Shown piece by piece: positions 1 through 11,860 of a stretch of 64,000 bases of DNA. The notes under the pieces were generated by a model, which was not told where the DNA came from, did not search any database, and worked only from the letters and a program-made list of their open reading frames with translations. The stretch is from Arachis hypogaea (taxonomy: Eukaryota; Streptophyta; Magnoliopsida; Fabales; Fabaceae). Positions within the stretch are counted from its first letter, which is position 1. Each line of letters opens with the position of its first letter. A program made the position numbers and the translations under genes. Where the stretch lies: the NCBI RefSeq assembly GCF_003086295.3, contig NW_027255457.1, positions 69,501-133,500 on the forward strand, written 5' to 3'.

Positions 1-1268
1 TTTTTTAGGGTTTTCTTTGGTTTTTAGGATTTTCTAGGGTTTTTTAGGGTTTTCTAGGGTTTTTAGGATTTTTCTAAGGTTTTCTAGTGTTTTTTTATCT
101 TTTTAGGGTTTTTTTTAGAGTTTTCTAGATTTTTAGTGGTTTTTAAATTTTTATAGGGTTTATAGTATTTTTTAGGGTTTTTAGGGTTTTTAGTGTTTTT
201 AAGGTTTTAAGGGTTTTTTAGGGTTTTCTAGGGGTTTTTAGTGTTTTTTAAGGTTTAAAGGATTTTCTAGGGTTTTTTTAGGGTTTTTTGGGATTTTCTA
301 GGGTTTTAGGATTTTTTAGGGTTTTCTAGGATTTTTTAGGTTTTCTATGGTGTTCTATGATTCTTAGGGTTTTTTACGGTTTTCTAGAGTTTTTTACGGT
401 TTTCTAGGATTTTTTGGGGTTTTCTAGAGTTTTTGGAGTTTTTAGGGTTTTTCTATGGTTTTTACGATTTTCTAGGGCTTTTTATGATTTTTTTAATTTT
501 TCTAGGATATTTTAGGGATTTTAGGATTTTTTTTTGGGTTTTCTATCGCTGTTAGGGTTTTTTAAGGTTTTCTATCGTTGTTAGGGTTTTTTTAGGGTTT
601 CTAGAGATTTTTAGGGTTTTTTAGGGTTTTCTAAGATTTTCTAGAATTTTTAGGGTTTTTAACCCAAAACACTAGAAAACACTAAAAAACCCTACAAAAC
701 CCTAGAAAATGCGAAAAAACCGAATAAAACCGAGAAATTCCTAAAAAACCCTAGAAACCCTAAAAAACCCTAGAAAAACCCTAAAAACCCTAGAGAATCT
801 TAAAAAATCCAGGAAATCCCTAAAAAACCCTGGAAAACCCTAGAAAACGCTAAAAACCTTAGTAAATAATAAAAAACGCTAGAAAACCCAAAAAAAACCC
901 TAGAAAACACTAAAAACCCTAAAAAATCCTAAAAACCCTAGGAAACCCTAAAAAACCCTAAAACACCCTAAGAACCTTAGAAAATCCTAGAAAATGCTAA
1001 AAGCCCAAGAAAATGCTAAAAAATCCTAGAAAACCCTAAAAAATTCTAAGAACTCTAGAAAACCCTAGAAACCCAAAAAACCCTAGAAAACCCTAAAAAA
1101 CCCTGAAAAATCCTAAAAACCCTAAAAAACCCTAAAAACCCTAAGAAACCCTTAATATCCAAAAAACACTAAAAACCCAAGAAAACCCTAAAAACCGTAA
1201 AAGACTAAAAACCACTAGAAAACCCTAAAAAATCCTAAAAACCCTAGAAAACCCTAAAAACACTAAAA
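1..1268 (+). repeat. Unit 0, type A, 5' truncated by window edge
   Basis: G/T arm 1-660, J1 at 660/661, C/A arm 661-1268. Type A by the ATGCGAAAAAACCGAATAA motif just after J1 (near 709) and by the paired CTATCG(C/T)TGTTAGG motifs near 543 and 572. The window opens about 0.43 kb into the arm: the first bases match those near 3355 and 5565. Contains the CTTAGTAAAT variant shared with the A units at 6224, 21252 and 24519. Confidence 0.88.
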
Positions 1269-2926
1269 TTTTTTTTTTTGCTTTTTTTAGCGTTTTCAAT
1301 GTTTTTAAGTTTTCTAGGGTTTTTAGGGTTTTCTAGAGTTTTTAGGATTCTCTAGGGGTTTTAGTGTTTTTTAGGGTTTTGTAGGGTTTGTTAGAATTTT
1401 CTAGTGTTTTTAGGCTTTTTAGCATTTTTTAGGGTTTTCTGGGGATTGTAGGATTTTTTAGGGTTTTGTAGGATTTTTTAGGTTTTTTAGGGTTTCCTAT
1501 TAATCTTAGGATTTTTTAGAGTTTTCTAAGATTTTCTGGAGTTTTTACGGTTTTCTAGGGTTTTTCGGGGTTTTCTAGAGTGTTAAGAGTGTTTTAGGGT
1601 TTTCTACGGTTTTTAGGATTTTTTAGGGTTTTCTATGGTTTTTAGGGTTTTCTTGGGTTTTTAGTGTTTTTTAGGGTTTTCTATGGTTTTTAGGGTTTTC
1701 AAGAGTTTTTTAGTGTTTTTAGTGTTTTTAGGGTTTTTTAGAATTTTCTAGGTTTTTTAGTGTTTTTTAGAGTTTTCTAGGGATTATAGTGTTTTTTAGG
1801 GTTTACTAGGGGTTTTTGGTGTTTTTAAGGTTTTAAGGGTTTTTTAGGGTTTTCTAGGGGTTTTTAGTGTTTTTTAAGGTTTTAAGGGTTTTCTAGGGTT
1901 TTTTAGGGTTTTTTGGATTTTTTAGGGTTTTCTAGGGTTTTCTAGGGTTTTTTAGGTTTTTTAGGGTGTTCTATGATTCTTAGGAATTTTTAGGGTTTTC
2001 TAGGGTTTTTTATGGTTTTTAGGGATTTTTGGGGTTTTCTAGGGTTTTCTAGAGTTTTTGGAGTTTTTAGGGATTTCTAGGGTTTTTTAGAATTTTCTAG
2101 GGTTTTTTAGGATTTTCTAGGGCTTTTTAGGGATTTTTAGGGTTTTTTATTTTTTCTAGGATCTTTTAAGATTTTTAGGGTTTTTTTTGGAATTTTAGGG
2201 TTTTTTTTCTATTCTTTTCTATCATTGTTAGGGTTTTTTTTAGGGTTTCTAGAGATTTTTAGGGTTTTTTAGGGTTTTCAAAGATTTTCTAGAATTTTTA
2301 GGGTTTTTAACCCAAAACACTAGAAAACACTAAAAAACCCTACAAAACCCTAGAAAACGCGAAAAAACCTAGAAATTCCTAAAAAATCCTAGAGAATCTT
2401 AAATAATCCAAGAAAACCCTAAATACCCTGGAAAACCCTAGAAAACGCTAAAACCCTAGAAAACACTAAAAACCATAAAAAATCCTAAAAACCCTAGGAA
2501 ACCCTAAAAAACCCTAAGAACCCTAGAAAACCCTAGAGAATTCTAAAAAAGTCCTAGAAAACCCAGAAATCCCTAAAAACCCTAGAAAATGCTAAAAACC
2601 CAAGAGAATGCTAAAAAAATCCTAGAAAACCCTAAAAAACTCTAAGAACTCTAGAAAACTCCAAGAAACCCTAGAAAACCGTAAAAAACCCTAGAAAACC
2701 ATAAAAACCCAAAAAACCCTAGAAAACCCTAAAAACCCTAAAAACAAAAAAACCCTAGAAAACCCTAAAAAACTTTAGAAAACCCTAGAAAACCCTAAAA
2801 AACCATAAGAAATCCTAAATGTCCTAAAAACACTAAAAACCCAAGAAAACCCTAAAAACCCCTAGAAAACCCTAAAAATCCTAAAAACCATAGAAAACCC
2901 TAAAAAACCCAAAAAACACTAAAAAA
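1269..2926 (+). repeat. Unit 1, type B
   Basis: Starts with the A-type J2 (CACTAAAA then a T run and GC, without ATGC), G/T arm to 2308, J1, then C/A arm 2309-2926. Type B by ACGCGAAAAAACCTAG near 2357. Carries the AATACCCTGG variant of the B arm. Length about 1.66 kb, typical for the family. Confidence 0.88.
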
Positions 2927-5128
2927 CTTTTTTATGCTTTTTTAGCGTTTTCAAGGTTTTTAGTGTTTCTAGGGTTTTTAGGGTTTTTAGGGTTTTCTAG
3001 AGTTTTAAAGGTTTTTAGGGTTTTTTAGGAGTTTTTAGGATTCTCTAGGGGCTTTAGTGTTTTTTAGGGTTTTGTAGGGTTTGTTAGAATTTTCTAGTGT
3101 TTTGTAGGGTTTTTAGCATTTTTTAGGGTTTTCTAGGGTTTTTAGAATATTTTAGGGTTTTGTAGGATTTTTTAGGTTTTTTAGGGTTTCCTATTATTCT
3201 TATGGTTTTTTAGTGTTTTCTAAGGTTTTCTGGAGTTTTTACGGTTTTCTAGGATTTTCTAGAGTTTTAAGAGATTTTTAGGGTTTTCTACGGTTTTTAG
3301 GATTTTTTAGGGTTTTCTATGGTTTTTAGAGTTTTCTTGGGTTATTAGTGTTTTTTAGGGTTTTCTTTGGTTTTTAGGATTTTCTAGGGTTTTTTAGGGT
3401 TTTCTAGGGTTTTTAGGATTTTTTTTATCTTTTTAGGGTTTTTTTTAGAGTTTTCTAGATTTTTAGTGGTTTTTAAATTTTTATAGGGTTTATAGTATTT
3501 TTTAGGGTTTTTAGGGTTTTTAGTGTTTTTAAGGTTTTAAGGGTTTTTTAGGGTTTTCTAGGGGTTTTTAGTATTTTTTAAGGTTTTAAGGGTTTTCTAG
3601 GGTTTTTTAGGGTTTTTTGGATTTTTTAGGGTTTTCTAGGGTTTTCTAGGGTTTTTTAGGTTTTTTAGGGTGTTCTATGATTCTTAGGAATTTTTAGGGT
3701 TTTCTAGGGTTTTTTATGGTTTTTAGGGATTTCTAGGGTTTTTTAGAATTTTCTAGGGTTTTTTAGGATTTTCTAGGGCTTTTTAGGGATTTTTAGGGTT
3801 TTTTATTTTTTCTAGGATCTTTTAAGATTTTTAGGGTTTTTTTGGGATTTTAGGGTTTTTTTTCTATTGTTTTCTATCGTTGTTAGGCTTTTTTTTAGGG
3901 TTTCTAGAGATTTTTAGGGTTTTTTAGGGTTTTCAAAGATTTTCTAGAATTTTTAGGGTTTTCTATGGTTTTTAGGGTTTTCAAGTTTTTTAGTGTTTTT
4001 AGTGTTTTTAGGGTTTTTTAGAATTTTCTAGGTTTTTTAGTGTTTTTTAGAGTTTTCTAGGGATTATAGTGTTTTTTAGGGTTTTCTAGGGGTTTTTGGT
4101 GTTTTTAAGGTTTTAAGAGTTTTTTAGGGTTTTCTAGGGGTTTTTAGTATTTTTTAAGGTTTTAAGGGTTTTCTAGAGTTTTTTAGGGTTTTTTGGATTT
4201 TTTAGTGTTTTCTAGGATTTTTAGGGTTTTCTAGGGTGTTCTATGATTCTTAGGAATTTTTAGGGTTTTCTAAGGTTTTTTATGGTTTTTTAGGAATTTT
4301 TGGGGTTTTCTAGGGTTTTCTAGAGTTTTTGGAGTTTTTAGGGATTTCTAGGGTTTTTTAGAATTTTCTAGGGTTTTTTAGGATTTTCTAGGGCTTTTTA
4401 GGAATTTTTAGGGTTTTTTATTTTTTCTAGGATCTTCTAAGATTTTTAGAGTTTTTTTGGGATTTTAGGGTTTTTTTCTATTATTTTCTATCGTTGTTAG
4501 GGTTTTTTTTAGGGTTTCTAGAGATTTTTAGGGTTTTTTAGGGTTTTCAAAGATTTTCTAGAATTTTTAGGGTTTTTAACCCAAAACACTAGAAAACACT
4601 AAAAAACCCTACAAAACCCTAGAAAACGCGAAAAAACCTAGAAATTCCTAAAAAACCCTAGAGAATCTTAAATAATCCAAGAAAACCCTGAATACCCTAG
4701 AAAACCCTAGAAAACGCTAAAACCCTAGAAAACACTAAAAACCATAAAAAATCCTAAGAACCCTAGAAAATCCTAGAGAATTCTAAAAAAGTCCTAGAAA
4801 ACCCAGGAATCCCTAAAAACCCTAGAAAATGCTAAAAACCCAAGAGAATGCTAAAAAAATCCTAGAAAACCCTAAAAAACTCTAAGAACTCTAGAAAACT
4901 CCAAGAAACCCTAGAAAACCGTAAAAAACCCTAGAAAACCATAAAAACCCAAAAAACCCTAGAAAACCCTAAAAACAAAAAAACCCTAGAAAACCCTAAA
5001 AAACCATAAGAAATCCTAAATGTCCTAAAAACACTAAAAACCCAAGAAAACCCTAAAAACCCCCTAGAAAACCCTAAAAATCCTAAAAACCTTAGAAAAC
5101 CCTAAAAAACCCAAAAAACACTAAAAAA
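2927..5128 (+). repeat. Unit 2, chimeric A/B with duplicated G/T arm
   Basis: About 2.2 kb instead of 1.65 kb. The G/T arm begins as type A (2927 to about 3570), switches to type B, runs up to the expected J1 at about 3955, but then jumps back to the middle of a B G/T arm and repeats about 0.6 kb before reaching J1 at 4578. The C/A arm 4578-5128 is type B with a short deletion near 4755. This is why two B-type J1 regions (2309, 4578) follow one another. Confidence 0.85.
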
Positions 5129-6862
5129 CTTTTTTATGCTTTTTTAGCGTTTTCAAGGTTTTTAGTGTTTCTAGGGTTTTTAGGGTTTTTAGGGTTTTCT
5201 AGAGTTTTAAAGGTTTTCTAGGGTTTTTAGGGTTTTTTAGGAGTTTTTAGGATTCTCTAGGGGCTTTAGTGTTTTTTAGGGTTTTGTAGGGTTTGTTAGA
5301 ATTTTCTAGTGTTTTGTAGGATTTTTAGCATTTTTTAGGGTTTTCTAGGGTTTTTAGAATTTTTTAGGGTTTTTAGGGTTTCCTATTATTCTTATGGTTT
5401 TTTAGTGTTTTCTAAGGTTTTTCTGGAGTTTTTACAGTTTTCTAGGATTTTTCAGGGTTTTCTAGGATTTTCTAGAGTTTTAAGAGATTTTTAGGGTTTT
5501 CTACGGTTTTTAGGATTTTTTAGGGTTTTCTATGGTTTTTAGAGTTTTCTTGGGTTATTAGTGTTTTTTAGGGTTTTCTTTGGTTTTTAGGATTTTCTAG
5601 GGTTTTTTAGGGTTTTCTAGGGTTTTTAGGATTTTTCTAAGGTTTTCTAGTGTTTTTTTATCTTTTTAGGGTTTTTTTTAGAGTTTTCTAGATTTTTAGT
5701 GGTTTTTAAATTTTTATAGGGTTTATAGTATTTTTTAGGGTTTTTAGGGTTTTTAGTGTTTTTAAGGTTTTAAGGGTTTTTTAGGGTTTTCTAGGGGTTT
5801 TTAGTGTTTTTTAAGGTTTAAAGGATTTTCTAGGGTTTTTTTTAGGGTTTTTTGGGATTTTCTAGGGTTTTAGGATTTTTTAGGGTTTTCTAGGATTTTT
5901 TAGGTTTTCTATGGTGTTCTATGATTCTTAGGGTTTTTTACGGTTTTCTAGAGTTTTTTACGGTTTTCTAGGATTTTTTGGGGTTTTCTAGAGTTTTTGG
6001 AGTTTTTAGGGTTTTTCTATGGTTTTTACGATTTTCTAGGGCTTTTTATGATTTTTTAAATTTTTCTAGGATATTTTAGGGATTTTAGGATTTTTTTTGG
6101 GTTTTCTATCGCTGTTAGGGTTTTTTAAGGTTTTCTATCGTTGTTAGGGTTTTTTTAGGGTTTCTAGAGATTTTTAGGGTTTTTTAGGGTTTTCTAAGAT
6201 TTTCTAGAATTTTTAGGGTTTTTAACCCAAAACACTAGAAAACACTAAAAAACCCTACAAAACCCTAGAAAATGCGAAAAAACCGAATAAAACCGAGAAA
6301 TTCCTAAAAAACCCTAGAAACCCTAAAAAACCCTAGAAAAACCCTAGAGAATCTTAAAAAATCCAGGAAATCCCTAAAAAACCCTGGAAAACCCTAGAAA
6401 ACGCTAAAAACCTTAGTAAATCATAAAAAACGCTAGAAAACCCAAAAAAACCCTAGAAAACACTAAAAACCCTAAAAAATCCTAAAAACCCTAGGAAACC
6501 CTAAAAAACCCTAAAACACCCTAAGAATCTTAGAAAATCCTAGAAAATGCTAAAAGCCCAAGAAAATGCTAAAAAATCCTAGAAAACCCTAAAAAATTCT
6601 AAGAACTCTAGAAAACCCTAGAAACCCAAAAAACCCTAGAAAACCCTAAAAAACCCTGAAAAATCCTAAAAACCCTAAAAAAACCCTAAAAACCCTAAAA
6701 AACTTTAGAAAACCCTATAAAACCCTAAAAAACCCTAAGAAACCCTTAATATCCAAAAAACACTAAAAACCCAAGAAAACCATAAAAACCATAAAAGACT
6801 AAAAACCACTAGAAAACCCTAAAAAATCCTAAAAACCCTAGAAAACCCTAAAAACACTAAAA
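5129..6862 (+). repeat. Unit 3, type A
   Basis: Begins with full J2 (C at 5129, then TTTTTTATGC). J1 at 6223/6224; A diagnostic motif near 6273; ends in the short A-type J2. From about 5562 onward it is almost identical to unit 0, including CTTAGTAAAT in the C/A arm, so units 0 and 3 belong to the same A subtype. Confidence 0.88.
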
Positions 6863-8500
6863 TTTTTTTTTTGCTTTTTTTAGCGTTTTCAATGTTTTTA
6901 AGTTTTCTAGGGTTTTTAGGGTTTTCTAGAGTTTTTAGGATTCTCTAGGGGTTTTAGTGTTTTTTAGGGTTTTGTAGGGTTTGTTAGAATTTTCTAGTGT
7001 TTTGTAGGCTTTTTAGCATTTTTTAGGGTTTTCTGGGGATTTTAGGATTTTTTAGGGTTTTGTAGGATTTTTTAGGTTTTTTAGGGTTTCCTATTAATCT
7101 TAGGATTTTTTAGAGTTTTCTAAGATTTTCTGGAGTTTTTACGGTTTTCTAGGGTTTTTCGGGGTTTTCTAGAGTGTTAAGAGTGTTTTAGGGTTTTCTA
7201 CGGTTTTTAGGATTTTTTAGGGTTTTCTAGGGTTTTTAGGGTTTTCTTGGGTTTTTAGTGTTTTTTAGGGTTTTCTATGGTTTTTAGGGTTTTCAAGTTT
7301 TTTAGTGTTTTTAGGGTTTTTTAGAATTTTCTAGGTTTTTTAGTGTTTTTTAGAGTTTTCTAGGGATTATAGTATTTTTTAGGGTTTTCTAGGGGTTTTT
7401 GGTGTTTTTAAGGTTTTAAGGGTTTTTTAGGGTTTTCTAGGGGTTTTTAGTATTTTTTAAGGTTTTAAGGGTTTTCTAGAGTTTTTTAGGATTTTTTGGA
7501 TTTTTTAGGGTTTTCTAGGATTTTTAGGGTTTTCTAGGGTGTTCTATGATTCTTAGCAATTTTTAGGGTTTTCTAGGGTTTTTTATGGTTTTTTAGGGAT
7601 TTTTGGGGTTTTCTAGGGTTTTCTAGAGTTTTTGGAGTTTTTAGGGATTTCTAGGGTTTTTTAGAATTTTCTAGGGTTTTTTAGGATTTTCTAGGGCTTT
7701 TTAGGGATTTTTAGGGTTTTTTATTTTTTCTAGGATCTTCTAAGATTTTTAGAGTTTTTTTGGGATTTTAGGGTTTTTTTCTATTGTTTTCTATCGTTGT
7801 TAGGGTTTTTTTTAGGGTTTCTAGAGATTTTTAGGGTTTTTTAGGGTTTTCAAAGATTTTCTAGAATTTTTAGGGTTTTTAACCCAAAACACTAGAAAAC
7901 ACTAAAAAACCCTACAAAACCCTAGAAAACGCGAAAAAACCTAGAAATTCCTAAAAAACCCTAGAGAATCTTAAATAATCCAAGAAAACCCTAAATGCCT
8001 GGAAAACCGTAGAAAACCCTAAAAAACCCTAGAAAACACTAAAAACCATAAAAAATCCTAAAACCCTAGGAAACCCTAAAAAACCCTAAGAACCCTAGAA
8101 AACCCTAGAGAATTCTAAAAAAATCCTAGAAAACCCAGAAATCCCTAAAAACCCTAGAAAATGCTAAAAACCCAAGAGAATGCTAAAAAAATCCTAGAAA
8201 ACCCTAAAAAACTCTAAGAACTCTAGAAAACTCCAAGAAACCCTAGAAAACCGTAAAAAACCCTAGAAAACCATAAAAACCCAAAAAACCCTAGAAAATC
8301 CTAAAAACCCTAAAAACAAAAAAACCCTAGAAAACCCTAAAAAACTTTAGAAAACCCTAGAAAACCCTAAAAAACCATAAGAAATCCTAAATGTCCTAAA
8401 AACACTAAAAACCCAAGAAAACCCTAAAAACCCCCTAGAAAACCCTAAAAATCCTAAAAACCTTAGAAAACCCTAAAAAACCCAAAAAACACTAAAAAAC
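6863..8500 (+). repeat. Unit 4, type B
   Basis: G/T arm 6863-7880, J1 at 7880/7881, C/A arm to 8500. Carries the AAATGCCTGG variant after AATAATCCAAG (near 7995), shared with the B units at 11243, 14593 and 17599. Length about 1.64 kb. Confidence 0.88.
7860..7910 (+). repeat. J1 boundary element, reference copy
   Basis: TTCTAGAATTTTTAGGG, TTTTTAACCC, AAAACACTAGAAAACAC. Present at every regular G/T-to-C/A switch in the left domain with almost no variation; the flanking GGG and CCC give an imperfect hairpin centre. Its reverse complement marks ten switches in the right domain. Confidence 0.88.
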
Positions 8501-8530
8501 TTTTTTATGCTTTTTTAGCGTTTTCAAGGT
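8490..8530 (+). repeat. J2 boundary element, type B reference copy
   Basis: CACTAAAAAAC, TTTTTTATGC, TTTTTTAGCGTTTTCAAGG. This C/A-to-G/T switch is present in every regular unit and holds the bases least like telomere repeat (ATGC, AGCG). Copies near 2927, 5129, 11861, 30088, 33832, 38273, 42442, 47628, 57171 and 62062 are forward; 36736, 40524, 43318, 46229, 50529 and 54110 are reverse complements. Type A units have a shorter form without ATGC (for example 1269, 6863, 10231). Confidence 0.88.
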
Positions 8531-10230
8531 TTTTAGTGTTTCTAGGGTTTTTAGGGTTTTCTAGAGTTTTAAAGGTTTTCTAGGGTTTTTAGGGTTTTTT
8601 AGGAGTTTTTAGGATTCTCTAGGGGCTTTAGTGTTTTTTAGGGTTTTGTAGGGTTTGTTAGAATTTTCTAGTGTTTTGTAGGATTTTTAGCATTTTTTAG
8701 GGTTTTCTAGGGTTTTTAGAATTTTTTAGGGTTTTTAGGGTTTCCTATTATTCTTATGGTTTTTTAGTGTTTTCTAAGGTTTTTCTGGAGTTTTTACAGT
8801 TTTCTAGGATTTTTCAGGGTTTTCTAGGATTTTCTAGAGTTTTAAGAGATTTTTAGGGTTTTCTACGGTTTTTAGGATTTTTTAGGGTTTTCTATGGTTT
8901 TTAGAGTTTTCTTGGGTTATTAGTGTTTTTTAGGGTTTTCTTTGGTTTTTAGGATTTTCTAGGGTTTTTTAGGGTTTTCTAGGGTTTTTAGGATTTTTCT
9001 AAGGTTTTCTAGTGTTTTTTTTATCTTTTTAGGGTTTTTTTAGAGTTTTCTAGATTTTTAGTGGTTTTTAAATTTTTATAGGGTTTATAGTATTTTTTAG
9101 GGTTTTTAGGGTTTTTAGTGTTTTTAAGGTTTTAAGGGTTTTTTAGGGTTTTCTAGGGGTTTTTAGTGTTTTTTAAGGTTTAAAGGATTTTCTAGGGTTT
9201 TTTTTAGGGTTTTTTGGGATTTTCTAGGGTTTTAGGATTTTTTAGGGTTTTCTAGGATTTTTTAGGTTTTCTATGGTGTTCTATGATTCTTAGGGTTTTT
9301 TACGGTTTTCTAGAGTTTTTTACGGTTTTCTAGGATTTTTTGGGGTTTTCTAGAGTTTTTGGAGTTTTTAGGGTTTTTCTATGGTTTTTACGATTTTCTA
9401 GGGCTTTTTATGATTTTTTTAATTTTTCTAGGATATTTTAGGAATTTTAGGATTTTTTTTGGGTTTTCTATCGCTGTTAGGGTTTTTTAAGGTTTTCTAT
9501 CGTTGTTAGGGTTTTTTTAGGGTTTCTAGAGATTTTTAGGGTTTTTTAGGGTTTTCTAAGATTTTCTAGAATTTTTAGGGTTTTTAACCCAAAACACTAG
9601 AAAACACTAAAAAACCCTACAAAACCCTAGAAAATGCGAAAAAACCGAATAAAACCGAGAAATTCCTAAAAAACCCTAGAAACCCTAAAAAACCCTAGAA
9701 AAACCCTAAAAACCCTAGAGAATCTTAAAAAATTCAGGAAATCCCTAAAAAACCCTGGAAAACCCTAGAAAACGCTAAAAACCTTAGAAAATCATAAAAA
9801 CGCTAGAAAACCCTAAAAAACCCTAGAAAACACTAAAAACCCTAAAAAATCCTAAAAACCCTAGGAAACCCTAAAAAACCCTAAAACACCCTAAGAACCT
9901 TAGAAAATCCTAGAAAATGCTAAAAGCCCAAGAAAATGCTAAAAAATCCTAGAAAACCCTAAAAATTCTAAGAACTCTAGAAAACTCTAGAAACCCAAAA
10001 AACCCTAGAAAACCCTAAAAAACCCTGAAAAATCCTAAAAACCCTAAAAAACCCTAAAAACCCTAAAAAACTTTAGAAAACCCTAGAAAACCCTAAAAAA
10101 CCCTAAGAAACCCTTAATATCCAAAAAACACTAAAAACCCAAGAAAACCCTAAAAACCATAAAAGACTAAAAACCACTAGAAAACCCTAAAAAATCCTAA
10201 AAACCCTAGAAAACCCTAAAAACACTAAAA
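8501..10230 (+). repeat. Unit 5, type A
   Basis: J1 at 9585/9586. Type A motif near 9635. C/A arm has CTTAGAAAATCATAAAAACG (near 9783), which separates it and units 7 and 9 from the CTTAGTAAAT subtype of units 0, 3, 12 and 14. Length about 1.73 kb. Confidence 0.88.
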
Positions 10231-11860
10231 TTTTTTTTTTGCTTTTTTTAGCGTTTTCAATGTTTTTAGGTTTTCTAGGGTTTTTAGGGTTTTCTAGAGT
10301 TTTTAGGATTCTCTAGGGGTTTTAGTGTTTTTTAGGGTTTGTAGGGTTTGTTAGAATTTTCTAGTGTTTTTTAGGCTTTTTAGCATTTTTTAGGGTTTTC
10401 TGGGGATTTAGGATTTTTTAGGGTTTTGTAGGATTTTTTAGGTTTTTTAGGGTTTCCTATTAATCTTAGGATTTTTTAGAGTTTTCTAAGATTTTCTGGA
10501 GGTTTTACGGTTTTCTAGGGTTTTTCGGGGTTTTCTAGAGTGTTAAGAGTGTTTTAGGGTTTTCTACGGTTTTTAGGATTTTTTAGGGTTTTCTAGGGTT
10601 TTTAGGGTTTTCTTGGGTTTTTAGTGTTTTTTAGGGTTTTCTATGGTTTTTAGGGTTTTCAAGTTTTTTAGTGTTTTTAGTGTTTTTTAGAATTTTCTAG
10701 GTTTTTTAGTGTTTTTTAGAGTTTTCTAGGGATTATAGTGTTTTTTAGGGTTTTCTAGGGGTTTTTGGTGTTTTTAAGGTTTTAAGGGTTTTTTAGGTTT
10801 TCTAGGGGTTTTTAGTATTTTTTAAGGTTTTAAGGGTTTTCTAGAGTTTTTTAGGGTTTTTTGGATTTTTTAGGGTTTTCTAGGATTTTTAGGGTTTTCT
10901 AGGGTGTTCTATGATTCTTAGGAATTTTTAGGGTTTTCTAGGGTTTTTTATGGTTTTTTAGGGATTTTTGGGTTTTCTAGGGTTTTCTAGAGTTTTTGGA
11001 GTTTTTAGGGATTTCTAGGGTTTTTTAGAATTTTCTAGGGTTTTTTAGGATTTTCTAGGCTTTTTAGGATTTTTAGGGTTTTTTATTTTTTCTAGGATCT
11101 TCTAAGATTTTTAGAGTTTTTTTGGATTTTAGGGTTTTTTTTCTATTGTTTTCTATCGTTGTTAGGGTTTTTTTTAGGGTTTCTAGAGATTTTTAGGGTT
11201 TTTTAGGGTTTTCAAAGATTTTCTAGAATTTTTAGGGTTTTTAACCCAAAACACTAGAAAACACTAAAAAACCCTACAAAACCCTAGAAAACGCGAAAAA
11301 ACCTAGAGATTCCTAAAAAACCCTAGAGAATCTTAAATAATCCAAGAAAACCCTAAATGCCTGGAAAACCCTAGAAAACCCTAAAAAACCCTAGAAAACA
11401 CTAAAAACCATAAAAAATCCTAAAACCCTAGGAAACCCTAAAAAACCCTAAGAACCCTAGAAAACCCTAGAGAATTCTAAAAAAATCCTAGAAAACCCAG
11501 AAATCCCTAAAAACCCTAGAAAATGCTAAAAACCCAAGAGAATGCTAAAAAATCCTAGAAAACCCTAAAAAACTCTAAGAACTCTAGAAAACTCCAAGAA
11601 ACCCTAGAAAACCGTAAAAGACCCTAGAAAACCATAAAAACCCAAAAAACCCTAGAAAACCCTAAAAACCCTAAAAACAAAAAAACCCTAGAAAACCCTA
11701 AAAAACTTTAGAAAACCCTAGAAAACCCTAAAAAACCATAAGAAATCCTAAATGTCCTAAAAACACTAAAAACCCAAGAAAACCCTAAAAACCCCCTAGA
11801 AAACCCTAAAAATCCTAAAAACCTTAGAAAACCCTAAAAAACCCAAAAAACACTAAAAAA
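10231..11860 (+). repeat. Unit 6, type B
   Basis: J1 at 11242/11243, B motif near 11291, AAATGCCTGG subtype near 11355. Length about 1.63 kb. Spacing to the preceding and following B junctions is about 3.35 kb. Confidence 0.88.

Noticed and set aside
1..660. A true chromosome end
   Set aside because: The window opens with G-rich telomere-like repeat, but it is degenerate, of 9-10 bp period and followed by many polarity reversals. A functional telomere would be uniform TTTAGGG of one polarity.
655..700. Promoter-like TATA elements at J1
   Set aside because: TTTTTAA resembles a TATA box only by base composition; no transcript, initiator or gene follows it.
1260..1300. T runs as terminators or RNA polymerase III stops
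   Set aside because: T runs are part of the repeat everywhere and are not preceded by a hairpin or by tRNA or 5S-like promoter boxes.
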